DNA of 64,000 nucleotides from Parafrankia sp. EUN1f (GCF_000177675.1 NZ_ADGX01000018.1:26427-90426), one strand, 5' to 3'; numbered from the stretch's first letter, positions 52,188 through 60,592 are shown. The notes: generated by a model not told the origin, from the sequence alone. A program made the numbers and translations.

Positions 52188-53051
52188 TCAGGCTGGTGGG
52201 AGCAGATCCAGGCGGTCGAACCTTGGCTCGCGGCGTTCGATGAACGCCGTGGCGCCCTCGACGGGGTCGGGGCGTCGGAAGGACTCCCGCATGAGGCGGT
52301 CGGTCTGGTCGACGGCCTCGCCGAGATCACGCTGGAGGTGCTGGTAGACGAGCTGTTTGGACACCATCATCGAGTGCGGCGAGGCGATGCGCGCCAGCTC
52401 GGTGATGTACACGCGACATTCGTCCAACAGGCGTTCCGGTGGCACGACCCGCTGGGCGAGACCGATGGCCAGGGCCTCCGGTGCCGGGACGACCCGGGAC
52501 GACCAGAGCAGGTCGAGGGCGTGGGCAGGCCCCACGAGGCGCGGCAGCAGCCAGCTGACGCCCTGCTCGGCAATCAGGCCGCGCCGGGAGTACACGGTCG
52601 TGAAGCGCGCCGTGTCGGCGGCGAACCGCAGGTCGCAGGCCGCCGCGAGCAGAAATGCCCCGCCGGCGCACACACCGTTCACGGCGGCGATCACCGGCTT
52701 GCGGATGGCCATCGGCCAGGTGAGCATGCGCTGCAGGTCCGCCATGGCCGGCGAGCCCGGGAAGGGCCCGCTCCAGCCTTCGTCCACCGGGGATGTGGCC
52801 CTGCCACCCGAGGTGACCTGGGTGTGCAGCACGGAGACATCGAGCCCGGCGGAGAAGGCGCGATCGCCGGCGCCGGTGAGGACGATGCCCACCACCCGCC
52901 GATCATGCTCAGCGAGCGTGAACGCCTGGTGCAGCTCGCGCAGCGTCTGCCCGCGGAAGGCGTTCATGGCTCCGGGCCGGTCGATCGTCACGACGGCGAC
53001 CGGGTCATCGATGTCCAGGTGAACGTCCTCGAACGCGCCGGTTGCTGGCAT
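52188..53051 (-). CDS. Enoyl-CoA hydratase/isomerase family protein
   Basis: A 287-residue crotonase-fold protein. Oxyanion segments GDRAFSAGLDVSVL and NGVCAGGAFLLAAACDLRFA are intact, and RGLIAEQGVSWLLPRLVG follows where the catalytic Glu of hydratases is expected. ATG 53051 follows AGGAG. It lies 39 nt behind the SDR gene at 53091, so SDR and hydratase form a two-gene minus-strand operon, the same enzyme pair as at 10481-12000. The palindrome at 54082 is upstream of this operon. Confidence 0.85.
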   Translation of the reverse strand: MPATGAFEDVHLDIDDPVAVVTIDRPGAMNAFRGQTLRELHQAFTLAEHDRRVVGIVLTGAGDRAFSAGLDVSVLHTQVTSGGRATSPVDEGWSGPFPGSPAMADLQRMLTWPMAIRKPVIAAVNGVCAGGAFLLAAACDLRFAADTARFTTVYSRRGLIAEQGVSWLLPRLVGPAHALDLLWSSRVVPAPEALAIGLAQRVVPPERLLDECRVYITELARIASPHSMMVSKQLVYQHLQRDLGEAVDQTDRLMRESFRRPDPVEGATAFIERREPRFDRLDLLPPA

Positions 53052-53090
53052 GTGGGCTCCTGGCCTGCCTGGTCGCCTGCTTGCTGATCG

Positions 53091-53888
53091 TCAAGAGGTC
53101 GCTTTCCCCGTCAGTGTGTCGACGGGGGACGGAGCCGGGCGGCCGGCGGGGCGCGGGACAAGAGTCAGTGACGGCACCATGCTGCTGGCGCCGAAGCCGA
53201 GCGTGGTGGCCGTGACGTCGACGAGGTGCTCGACATCGATGAAATGGCCTGTCAGGTAGCCGAGGCGCTGCCACTCGTCGACCGCCCGACCGATGTGCTC
53301 CGGGTCGTTGCCGGTGAGCGCGCCGGTCGCCGAGTCTCCCTCGCCGCCCAGGCAGTCGCCGATCGTCAGGCGGGTGAAGCCGACGGAGGGATGCTCGACG
53401 TTCCAGGCCTCGATCATCTTGTCCAGCGCGGCCTTGCTCACCGCGTAGCCGCCGATGAACGGCCACGGAGGCCCCGCCGAGGCGCTGATCGACGACAGGT
53501 ACACCGCGGACCCGTGGGACTCGGCCAGATACGGCAGCGCCGCCGCGGTGACCAGCGAGGCGCCGGTGACATTGGTGGCGAAGAGCTTGGCCCAGGCGGC
53601 CGCGTCCATCTCCTCGATGGGTCTGATGGTGATCAGGCCGGTGGAGTACACGAGGCCGTCGATGCCACCCATCGCGGCGGCGGCTCGCGCGATCGCCTCC
53701 TGGCAGGACGACTCCGCGGTGACATCGCAGGCAATCGCGACAGCGCCGTCACCTGCCTCCTCGGCCGCCGCCTCGAGACGGCCGAGCCGGCGGGCGAGCA
53801 TGGCGACCCGGTGGCCCCGCTCCGCGAGACCGAGGGCGATGCAGCGCCCCAGGCCGCCGGAGGCGCCCAGCACGACAACCCGTTTCAT
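53091..53888 (-). CDS. SDR family oxidoreductase
   Basis: A 265-residue short-chain dehydrogenase. GASGGLGR is the dinucleotide loop, ACDVTAESS a cofactor-selectivity region, VYLSSISASAGPPWPFIGG the catalytic Ser region and YAVSKAAL the Tyr-Lys pair. ATG 53888 starts it. It is the first gene of a two-gene operon with an enoyl-CoA hydratase and lies behind the most symmetrical copy of the shared motif. It would oxidize a hydroxyl or reduce a ketone in the pathway; the substrate is not evident. Confidence 0.85.
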   Translation of the reverse strand: MKRVVVLGASGGLGRCIALGLAERGHRVAMLARRLGRLEAAAEEAGDGAVAIACDVTAESSCQEAIARAAAAMGGIDGLVYSTGLITIRPIEEMDAAAWAKLFATNVTGASLVTAAALPYLAESHGSAVYLSSISASAGPPWPFIGGYAVSKAALDKMIEAWNVEHPSVGFTRLTIGDCLGGEGDSATGALTGNDPEHIGRAVDEWQRLGYLTGHFIDVEHLVDVTATTLGFGASSMVPSLTLVPRPAGRPAPSPVDTLTGKATS

Positions 53889-54081
53889 GCGGCGCTCACG
53901 GCAGTCACAGCGCAGGCCCGGACCGGCCGCCGTCGGGCCGAGCCCCCGGCTGTCTGGTCGGGCGCCAACCGTCGCAGGCGCCGACAGCGGAAGGTCATCG
54001 CGCCACCTCCGTACTCGGGAGCCCGACAGTCACAGCGACCGCGATCCCGCTCCCGCCACTGTTCTAACGCATCGACATTTA

Positions 54082-54095
54082 AATATCTAGATATT
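54082..54095. promoter_or_regulatory. Perfect 14-bp palindromic copy of the shared motif
   Basis: AATATCTAGATATT is exactly self-complementary and sits in the AT-rich run TTTAAATATCTAGATATTAA. It lies 194 nt before the SDR start and 42 nt past the end of the TetR gene, so it could control the SDR operon and mark the regulator as local. Confidence 0.7.
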
Positions 54096-54136
54096 AAATT
54101 CGGTGCGCGGAAGTCGCATACTGTCGCGCGGGCCGG

Positions 54137-54727
54137 CTACCGTTCCGTGGCCCCGGCGAGACGCGGCCAGATCGTGCGGCACAGCTCCGCCGGCGTTCCC
54201 GGGCAGTTGTGGCGGAGCCAGTCGAGGACGAGGCCGAGCAGTGCGCCGGCGTGCAGCGCGGCGGTCGGGTCGTAGGGGATGTCGGCCGGGTCGTCGGCAT
54301 GGGTGCCGGTGCCGGGGCGGGTGAGGTTGACGTGCAGCGAGATGGCGAGTCGCCGGTGCAGATGGTTGATCACTCGGGCGCTGCCGTCGTCGCCCAGCAG
54401 GGCGTAGTAGAGGCCGGACTGCTCCTTGATGTGCGTCAGCACTCGGATCAGGGCATCCCGCTCGTCGAGCTGCCGGGATGGGTCGCGGCTCGGCGCGATC
54501 ACCGGCGAGCTGGAGATCAGTTCGTCGAACATCATGGTGCAGGCGCGTGCCGCGAGGTCGTGCACGTCCGCGTAGTGCTCGTAGAAGGTCGTGCGGTTGA
54601 CGTCGGCCCGCCTCGTCAGGTCGGCGACCGAGATCTGGGCCAGATCGCGTTCGGTGATCAGCTCCAGCAGCGCGCGTTCCAGCGCGGAGCGGGTCCGTCG
54701 GGTCCGACGGTCGAGGGGTTGCGGCAT
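54137..54727 (-). CDS. TetR-family transcriptional regulator, candidate pathway regulator
   Basis: A 196-residue TetR protein. Residues ~5-65 form the DNA-binding domain, with ISVADLTRRADVNRTTFYEHY as helix-turn-helix (quoted segment split: ISVADLTRRADV and NRTTFYEHY), then a helical C-terminal ligand domain that includes LYYALLGDDGSARVINHLHR. ATG 54727 follows GGAGG at 7 nt. It ends 42 nt from the palindromic site at 54082. It is the regulator closest to the most symmetrical copy of the motif that precedes many units of this window. The other TetR (16034) is next to a different operator. The link is inferred from position only. Confidence 0.85.
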   Translation of the reverse strand: MPQPLDRRTRRTRSALERALLELITERDLAQISVADLTRRADVNRTTFYEHYADVHDLAARACTMMFDELISSSPVIAPSRDPSRQLDERDALIRVLTHIKEQSGLYYALLGDDGSARVINHLHRRLAISLHVNLTRPGTGTHADDPADIPYDPTAALHAGALLGLVLDWLRHNCPGTPAELCRTIWPRLAGATER

Positions 54728-54967
54728 GGGCGGTCCTCCGCCATAGTTGCCAGACAGATGTCCTCTAACGGACGATAGTCCTTTCATCGGGGCCGCGCGC
54801 GGCGAGCGGCTGATGGCGCCGGAACCGATGGTGGCGCCGGAACCGATGGTGCCGCTACTCGTGATCTCCTCTCGGGCTGCCGAGGCGGACAGCATCCCCA
54901 TGCCCGGCCGCGACCCTCCCGAGCTGGTAGGTGCTCCGTGAGAATGCCACCAAACAAAAGGGGCAGC

Positions 54968-55957
54968 ATGCCGGACCTCGATGTTTCGAAAGCCAACATC
55001 ATCCCGTATGTTCACCTGGCCGACGCGTCCGTCCAGGACCATTCGACGCAGGACGGGCAGTTTCCGGGCCTTCACAACGACCTGTTATTCCTCTGGGCCA
55101 TGGTCGACACGGAGAACGGCAAGCGCTACGAGCTGATTCGCATGCTCTCGTCGGGCGGGACGTTCGACTTCATCGTCCATGAATGCTCGACCGACCTGTG
55201 GGCCCATCCGACGACGGTCCGTTTCCCGTACGAGAGCGACCTGTACTGGGGCCCTATCGTCTGGGCCGACTCCAAGGCCGGCAAGACCGCGATTCCGGTC
55301 AACTTCAACGCCAAGCACAGCCTTTCGATCTCGCTCGGGCCGGCGGCGTACATATGGAAGGAGGACGACGGGCTCGTCGACGTCGTCCTGACCCCGCTGC
55401 CGATGAACGTGACGGCCATCTACGTTCCGGGCCTGCCCGACGACGTCGGCTACACGAGCTCGGGGTGCGCCGTGGCGGGCAGCATCGCCGGGTCGAGGAT
55501 CACCGGCGGCTACGGCGGCCTCGACCGGATGTACTGCCTGCCCGGCCTGAGCGCCTGGGTGTCGAAGATCGCCAAGCTGGAGCACTACTGGTTCGTGTGG
55601 GGGTCAATCCTCGAGGACGGGCGCTGGGAGACCGGCAACGCCATGCTCGGCGCGGGCGACTACGCGACCGCGACCTTCCGTCGTGAGGGTGAGCCACCGG
55701 TCATCGCGACCAACGGCGACGTCAGCTCGAAGGTCGTCTGGGAGACGAAGGGCGAGGTGAGCCAGCCGAGGCTGGCCAGCCTCACCTTCGGTGGCCGCAC
55801 CTTCAACTTCGAGGGAACGCACAACGCGGCGGCGGCCGCGGTATCCCTGGGAATCGCCTGGCTGCACGGGACCATGCAGGAGGAAGGTGGGCCCAGGCCG
55901 GCGCGCAGCTGGTCCACGATGGAGATCATCAAATCCCGCGCGACACCGCGCGAATAG
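54968..55957 (+). CDS. Protein of unknown function, possibly CrtC/AttH-like
   Basis: A 329-residue protein that I do not recognise. It is rich in beta-strand-like segments with many aromatic residues: DLYWGPIVWADS, YGGLDRMYCLPGLSAW, and YWFVWGSILEDGRWETG. The last resembles the W-x-W-x-x-x-L-x-D-G segment of CrtC-like lipocalin pairs, but the match is weak. There is no signal peptide or clear transmembrane segment. ATG 54968 follows AAAAGGGG; ATG 54944 and GTG 54938 are upstream alternatives. It is divergent from the TetR gene and precedes an SDR fragment, so it may be regulated with them. Confidence 0.6.
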   Translation: MPDLDVSKANIIPYVHLADASVQDHSTQDGQFPGLHNDLLFLWAMVDTENGKRYELIRMLSSGGTFDFIVHECSTDLWAHPTTVRFPYESDLYWGPIVWADSKAGKTAIPVNFNAKHSLSISLGPAAYIWKEDDGLVDVVLTPLPMNVTAIYVPGLPDDVGYTSSGCAVAGSIAGSRITGGYGGLDRMYCLPGLSAWVSKIAKLEHYWFVWGSILEDGRWETGNAMLGAGDYATATFRREGEPPVIATNGDVSSKVVWETKGEVSQPRLASLTFGGRTFNFEGTHNAAAAAVSLGIAWLHGTMQEEGGPRPARSWSTMEIIKSRATPRE

Positions 55958-56028
55958 CTCCCCGTTCTGGAGGAGTCGGCCCAGGCGGCCGCCGAAGGAA
56001 ATCATCGGAAAGCGGCAGAGGAGGATGG

Positions 56029-56739
56029 TTGAACCTGACAACGGAGCTGGCCGGAAAAGTCGCGGTCGTCACCGGCGGCGGTGCCGGCCTCGGTGCCGCC
56101 ATGGCCCGGGTGTTCGCGCAGCAGGGCGCGGCGGTGGCCACCCTGGACATCGACGGCGCGGCCGCCGAGCGGACCGCGAAGACCATCACCGAGGAACTCG
56201 GCGTTCCGACGACCTCGGCACGTGTCGACGTCGGAGACGCTGAAAGCCTCGCCGTGTCGGCGCGGCACGTCAGGGAGACGCTCGGCGGGTGCGACGTGTT
56301 GTGCGCGAACATCGGCGTGCAGCAGTTCGGGGCGATTGACCGGCTGACCGACCAGGACTGGGAATGGGTCCTGAACGTCAACGTGCTCGGCACGATCCGC
56401 ACGGTGCGGGAGTTCCTCCCCCTCATCCGTGAGCGCGCCGGCTGGCGTCGGATCGTGCTGACCGCTTCGTCCAGCGTACTGACTCCGGCTGTGCGGATGG
56501 GTGCCTACCAGACGAGCAAGTTCGCCGTCACCGGATTCGGGGAGACGCTGCGCGAGGAACTGGCCCCCGAGGGCATCGGCGTGACTCTCCTCTTTCCCGG
56601 TGGGATGGCCACTCGCGGCTGGAGCGCCTGCGGGTGGACTCGCTCGCCTCCGACGTGCCTGCCGTCGCCGGGTAATGCCGGTCGGCGGTCGGCGGTCGGC
56701 GGTCGGCGGTCGGCGGTCGGCGGTCAGCAGTCAGCCTGA
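56029..56739 (+). CDS. SDR family oxidoreductase, C-terminally truncated
   Basis: The first ~198 residues are a normal short-chain dehydrogenase (TGGGAGLG loop, YQTSKFA catalytic pair, then LLFPGGMATR). The following ~38 residues are low-complexity (RRSAVGGRRSAVGG) because the frame runs into a heptanucleotide repeat. Relatives usually continue about 50-80 residues with helices after PGGM. A different frame offers LERLRVDSLASDVPAVAG before stopping at about 56675, which is still too short. So this is a truncated, probably non-functional copy. TTG 56029 is the start in track with GAGGATGG-like context upstream. Confidence 0.65.
   Translation: MNLTTELAGKVAVVTGGGAGLGAAMARVFAQQGAAVATLDIDGAAAERTAKTITEELGVPTTSARVDVGDAESLAVSARHVRETLGGCDVLCANIGVQQFGAIDRLTDQDWEWVLNVNVLGTIRTVREFLPLIRERAGWRRIVLTASSSVLTPAVRMGAYQTSKFAVTGFGETLREELAPEGIGVTLLFPGGMATRGWSACGWTRSPPTCLPSPGNAGRRSAVGGRRSAVGGQQSA
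56681..56736. repeat. Heptanucleotide tandem repeat at the SDR 3' end
   Basis: Six copies of GTCGGCG followed by two degenerate copies (GTCAGCA, GTCAGCC). The truncated SDR frame reads through it to its stop at 56737. Confidence 0.85.
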
Positions 56740-56748
56740 CTCTAGCCC

Positions 56749-56767
56749 ATAGCTCTAGATGTATCTG
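56749..56767. promoter_or_regulatory. Shared-motif site, first of a pair
   Basis: ATAGCTCTAGATGTATCTG, with CTCTAG also just to its left. It lies 151 nt before the second site (56900) and both precede the plus-strand hydratase/dehydrogenase operon. Confidence 0.6.
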
Positions 56768-56899
56768 TCCTCGACGTCCTTTGGCCGGCGGGTGCGGAGG
56801 TCGGCACGGTGCGGATAAAGATCGTCGGATCTGGTGATGTGGTGTACGCGGGCTGGGTGCGGATGCGGGCAAGTGCCGACTTTGCTCGACACCACCCAA

Positions 56900-56915
56900 A
56901 CATCTAGATAGATTG
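56900..56915 (+). promoter_or_regulatory. Shared-motif site, second of a pair
   Basis: ACATCTAGATAGATTG matches 14 of 16 positions of the best site and is 172 nt before the hydratase start at 57087. No gene is seen in 56740-57086. Confidence 0.65.
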
Positions 56916-57086
56916 AGCCACTGGAGGTGCCCCCGCGGTCGGCGGTGCGCTCGTCCACCCGCTCGGCCTTGCTCGCACCGGCCCACGCGAGCGGTCCTTC
57001 CGGTTGAAGGTCCGGATCCCGGCCCCGGGTCGGGTCGGGTCGGGATACGCAGAGCAGACGTTCCCGCCCCAGGAGGGGATTTCGTG

Positions 57087-57887
57087 ATGGACTCGACGCT
57101 CGTCGAACGCAAGGACGGACTGGTCACGGTGACGTTCAACCGCCCGGAGCGGAAGAACGCGCTCGACGCGGCCAGCTGGGCGGCCCTGGACCGGGTGCTC
57201 ACGGAGGTCGCCGGCAACCCCGAGGACCGTGCCCTGCTCCTCACCGGGGCGGGTGGTAACTTCTCGTCCGGCGCCGACCTGACCGGCAGCGGTAGTGGTG
57301 GTAGTTCGAGCGGGCTCACGGGCCGCGGCCGCCAGGCCATCCTCCACGAGATGCGGCATGTCGGCGAGCTCATCAACCGGTTACACCGGCTGCCGAAGCC
57401 GACGATCGCAGCTGTCGACGGGGTCGTCGTCGGGGTGTCGATGGGCCTCGCGCTCGCCTGCGACCTCATCGTCGCCAGCGACCGGGCGCGGTTCAGCTCC
57501 GTCTTCGTCCGGCGTGGCCTCGCCCTCGACGGCGGGACGTCCTGGAGCCTGCCGCGCCAGGTCGGCCTGCGCCGGGCGAAGCAGCTCGCCTTCCTCGGGG
57601 ACTGGCTCGGCGCCGAGCAGGCCATGGACTGGGGGCTCGTCAACGAGGTCGTGCCGGCCGAGGATCTGCAGAAGACCGCGGCGGCTCTCGGTCAGCGGCT
57701 CGCGGGCGGCCCGACCACCGCGATCAGCCTGATCAAGCGGATGCTGGACGCCAGCGAGTCGCTGACCTTCGAGCAGGCGGTCGAGGAGGAGGCCCGGGCG
57801 CAGCACATCACCTACACCACCAAGGACATGCGAGAGGGCATCCAGGCGTTCATCGAGCGCCGCGAGCCGAAGTTCACCGGCGAATGA
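57087..57887 (+). CDS. Enoyl-CoA hydratase/isomerase family protein
   Basis: A 266-residue crotonase-family enzyme. Oxyanion segments are GAGGNFSSGADLTGSG and DGVVVGVSMGLALACDLIVA. RRGLALDGGTSWSLPRQVG is the region of the catalytic acids; it has no Glu at the usual place (Asp in LDGG), so isomerase or hydrolase activity is also possible. A GSGSGGSSSG loop insertion is unusual. ATG 57087 follows AGGAGGGG. Its stop overlaps the ATG of the acyl-CoA dehydrogenase gene, opening a three-gene operon that is under the two motifs at 56749 and 56900. Confidence 0.85.
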   Translation: MDSTLVERKDGLVTVTFNRPERKNALDAASWAALDRVLTEVAGNPEDRALLLTGAGGNFSSGADLTGSGSGGSSSGLTGRGRQAILHEMRHVGELINRLHRLPKPTIAAVDGVVVGVSMGLALACDLIVASDRARFSSVFVRRGLALDGGTSWSLPRQVGLRRAKQLAFLGDWLGAEQAMDWGLVNEVVPAEDLQKTAAALGQRLAGGPTTAISLIKRMLDASESLTFEQAVEEEARAQHITYTTKDMREGIQAFIERREPKFTGE

Positions 57888-59143
57888 GCGTCCGGCTGCT
57901 GGCGGCGGCGACGTCCGAGCAGGGGATGCTCGTCGACACCACCGTCCGCTTCATCGAGGAGACGCTGCCGCTGTCCGGCGTCCGCGCGCTCGCCGAGGGC
58001 GCCGAGCCCTTGGACGCGGCCTACACCGCCGACGCGGGCTCCCTCGGCTGGTTCGGGATGCTGGTCGACGAGCGCCACGGTGGTGGCAGTGCGTCCGGCA
58101 ACGGGCTTGTCGACGCGGCCGCGGTGGCCGCCGAGCGTGGCGCCACGCTTCAACCGGGTCCCTTCGTCGGGACCAACGTCGTCGCCCACGCACTGTCCGT
58201 CGCGGCGAGCCCGACCGGTGACCAGGTGTCAGCGGGTCCGGTGTCAGCGGGTCCGGTATCAGCGGGTCCGGTGTCTGCGGACCCTGTGTCCGGGGAGGCC
58301 GGGCCGCACGCCGATCTGCTGGCGCGGCTCGTCGCCGGGCAGGCCGTCGCGACCTGGGTGGCCGGTGCGGTGGGCGGCCTGACACCCGGCGCCGGCGAGG
58401 TCACCATCCGGCCCGCCGCCGACGCGCCCGGCGGTGGCTCCGCTCTGGACGGCTATGTTCTGGATGGCGAGGTCCGCCACGTCCCCGACGCCCTCGGCTG
58501 CGACGCGTTGCTGGTCACCGGGAACGGCGCGGACGGCCTGACGCAGGTCCTCGTGGACACCACCGCACCGGGTGTCGTGATCCGCGCGCTGTCCGGCCTC
58601 GACATCACCCGGCGAAGCTGCGCCGTTCGCCTGAGCGGTGTCCACGTTCCCGCCGGCGCGCTGGTCGGCGTGCCCGGAACGGCCACCGAGGAACTGTTCG
58701 CCCGGCAGGCACAGGTGGCCGCCGTGCTCGCCGCCGCCGAGTCGGTCGGCTCCATGCACCGGGACTTCGAGCTGGCCGTCGAGTACGCCCGCGCCCGGAT
58801 CGCCTTCGGCCGGCCGATCGGCTCGTTCCAGGCCATCAAGCACCTGCTCTCGGACACCAGCCTGTCGCTGGAGATGGCCAAGGGCCTGGTGACCGCCGCG
58901 GCCGAGGCGCTCGGCGGCGGCGCACCCGACGGCGCCGAGCTCGCCCACGCCGCCAAGGCGTTCGTCGCGGAGCACAGCATCACCCTCACGCACGCGTGCT
59001 TCCAGGTCTTCGGCGGGATCGGCTACACCTGGGAGCACGACCACCACCTGTTCATGCGCCGGTTGGCAGCCGACGCGGTGGCCTACGGTTGCGCGCAGTG
59101 GCACCGGGCGCGGCTGGCCGAGCGGATCGGAGGAGCCGGCTGA
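57884..59143 (+). CDS. Acyl-CoA dehydrogenase, FAD-half subunit of a putative heteromer
   Basis: A 419-residue acyl-CoA dehydrogenase. The C-terminal CFQVFGGIGYTWEHDHHLF block gives the QxFGGxG FAD motif with the conserved Glu, as in the product of 46577. Residues ~110-130 contain VSAGP repeated three times plus VSADP, encoded by a 15-bp tandem repeat near 58224-58290; such an expansion inside the middle domain should be exposed to length variation. ATG 57884 overlaps the hydratase stop, and its own stop overlaps the ATG of the second dehydrogenase, so the pair is coupled. Confidence 0.85.
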   Translation: MSVRLLAAATSEQGMLVDTTVRFIEETLPLSGVRALAEGAEPLDAAYTADAGSLGWFGMLVDERHGGGSASGNGLVDAAAVAAERGATLQPGPFVGTNVVAHALSVAASPTGDQVSAGPVSAGPVSAGPVSADPVSGEAGPHADLLARLVAGQAVATWVAGAVGGLTPGAGEVTIRPAADAPGGGSALDGYVLDGEVRHVPDALGCDALLVTGNGADGLTQVLVDTTAPGVVIRALSGLDITRRSCAVRLSGVHVPAGALVGVPGTATEELFARQAQVAAVLAAAESVGSMHRDFELAVEYARARIAFGRPIGSFQAIKHLLSDTSLSLEMAKGLVTAAAEALGGGAPDGAELAHAAKAFVAEHSITLTHACFQVFGGIGYTWEHDHHLFMRRLAADAVAYGCAQWHRARLAERIGGAG

Positions 59144-60481
59144 TGGGAGACACCGCCGTGAAGGGCGAGGGGCAGACCGAGGTGCCGGCCGAGGCCTCGA
59201 CCGAAACGCCCGAAACATCCGAAACGCTGACCCTCGACGAGTACCGCGCCAGAGCCCGGGCCTGGATCCGGGAGAACCTCAAGCCCGCCCGGCCGGGGGC
59301 CGGCCCCGGTGGGCATGCGCACGACGGAGACACCTCCGGAGGTCATCGCCGCCGGCCGCGCGCTGCAGCGAAAGCTGTTCGACGCGGGGTACGCCGGCAT
59401 CACCTGGCCACGGGAGTACGGCGGCCAGGGGCTGGGCGGGGAATACGAGCGTGCTTTCCTGGAGGAGTCACGCGGCTACCAGCTGCCCAATCTCGGCATC
59501 GCCGGGGGCACCACGTTCGGTGTGTGCGCGATGACGATGCTCGCGCACGCGTCACCGGATTTCCTGCGGCGTCACATTCCGCGGATCCTCACCGCCGAGG
59601 AGCTGTTCGTGCAGTTCTTCTCGGAACCGGAGGCGGGATCCGATCTCGCCGGCGTCCGGTCGCGGGCGGTCCGGGAGGGCGGTCGCTGGATCCTGAACGG
59701 CGCGAAGATCTGGAGCAGCGGCGCCTACTACGCCGACTGGGGCATGTGCCTGGCCCGCACCGACTGGGACGTCCCCAAGCATCGTGGCCTGACCTGGTTC
59801 GCGGTGCCGATCAGCGCCAGGGGCGTGACGGTCCGGCGGATCCGGCAGATCACCGGCGACGCCGAGTTCTGCGAGGAGTTCTTCGACAACGTCGAGCTGA
59901 CCGACGACGACGTGATCGGCGACGTCAACGACGGCTGGACGGTCGCGCAGACCATGCTGATGTTCGAGCGTGGCGGCGGGCTGAGCCACGGCGGCCCGGT
60001 ACGCAAGGTCCCCCAGGGCATCGCGCCGGATCTGGTCGAGCTCGCCCGGTCCGTCGGCCGGATCGACGACCCGCAGGTCCGGGACCTGATCGTGCGGGCG
60101 CACGTCGACGATGTCGCCCGCCGTGCGCTGATGGCCCGCCTTGGCAGCCTCATGCGGGCCGAACCGGGCCGGGCCGCCCACCTCGCCTCGTACGCCAAGC
60201 TGTCCTCCGGAGTCCACGACCCCGTCCGGGCGAACCTCGCGATGGCGATCGGAGGCCCGGACGCGGTGGCCTGGGAGGAGAACGACGAGGCCGCCGGGCG
60301 CACCGCGACCGGCTTCCTCAACAGCCGCTTCATGTCGATCGCCGGCGGGACGAACGAGGTGCAGCGCAACGGCATCGGCGAGCGGGTGCTCGGTCTGCCC
60401 CGGGAGCCCTCGTTCGACAGCGGCAAGCCCTTCCGGGACGTGCTGCGCGACGCCCGGAACTGGTCCGGCCGCATGGGCTGA
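59143..60481 (+). CDS. Acyl-CoA dehydrogenase, partner subunit, with N-terminal frameshift
   Basis: The ATG overlapping the previous stop (59143) opens a frame whose first ~50 residues (TLDEYRARARAWIRENL) match the start of the product of 47922. The remainder (RALQRKLFDAGYAGITWPRE onward) is in the next frame. Dropping one G from the GGGGG run at 59295-59299 restores a 445-residue protein against 442 for that homologue. Where classical enzymes have Tyr-Glu-Gly-Thr this reads AGGTNEVQRNG, so the usual base is Gly, as expected for the non-FAD-half partner. From GTG 59309 a 390-residue form could still be made but would lack the N-terminal helices. Confidence 0.8.
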
Positions 60482-60521
60482 GCCGCGCGCCGGCCGCTCC
60501 CGCGACCGGCCGCCCCGGCCT

Positions 60522-60592
60522 GACCTGATCCGACCTGATCCGACCTGATCCGACCTGACCCGATCCGACCTGACCCGATCCGACCTGACCCG
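60522..60592. repeat. Tandem repeat of a 10-bp unit and derivatives
   Basis: CCTGATCCGA-type units repeat head to tail, then decay to CCTGACCCGATCCGA units of 15 bp. It lies in the 3' flank of the acyl-CoA dehydrogenase gene. The remaining bases to 60832 show only inverted GAGAACC/GTTCTC-like patches and no gene. Confidence 0.7.

Noticed and set aside
10017..56915. Motif as the -35 of an alternative sigma factor rather than an operator
   Set aside because: Its partial palindromy and varying distance to the -10-like hexamer (4 to over 15 nt) fit an operator better. It remains a possible alternative.
59280..59330. Programmed translational frameshift in the acyl-CoA dehydrogenase
   Set aside because: No slippery heptamer or downstream structure is evident, and the homologue at 47922 is uninterrupted. 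A plain one-base indel is simpler.
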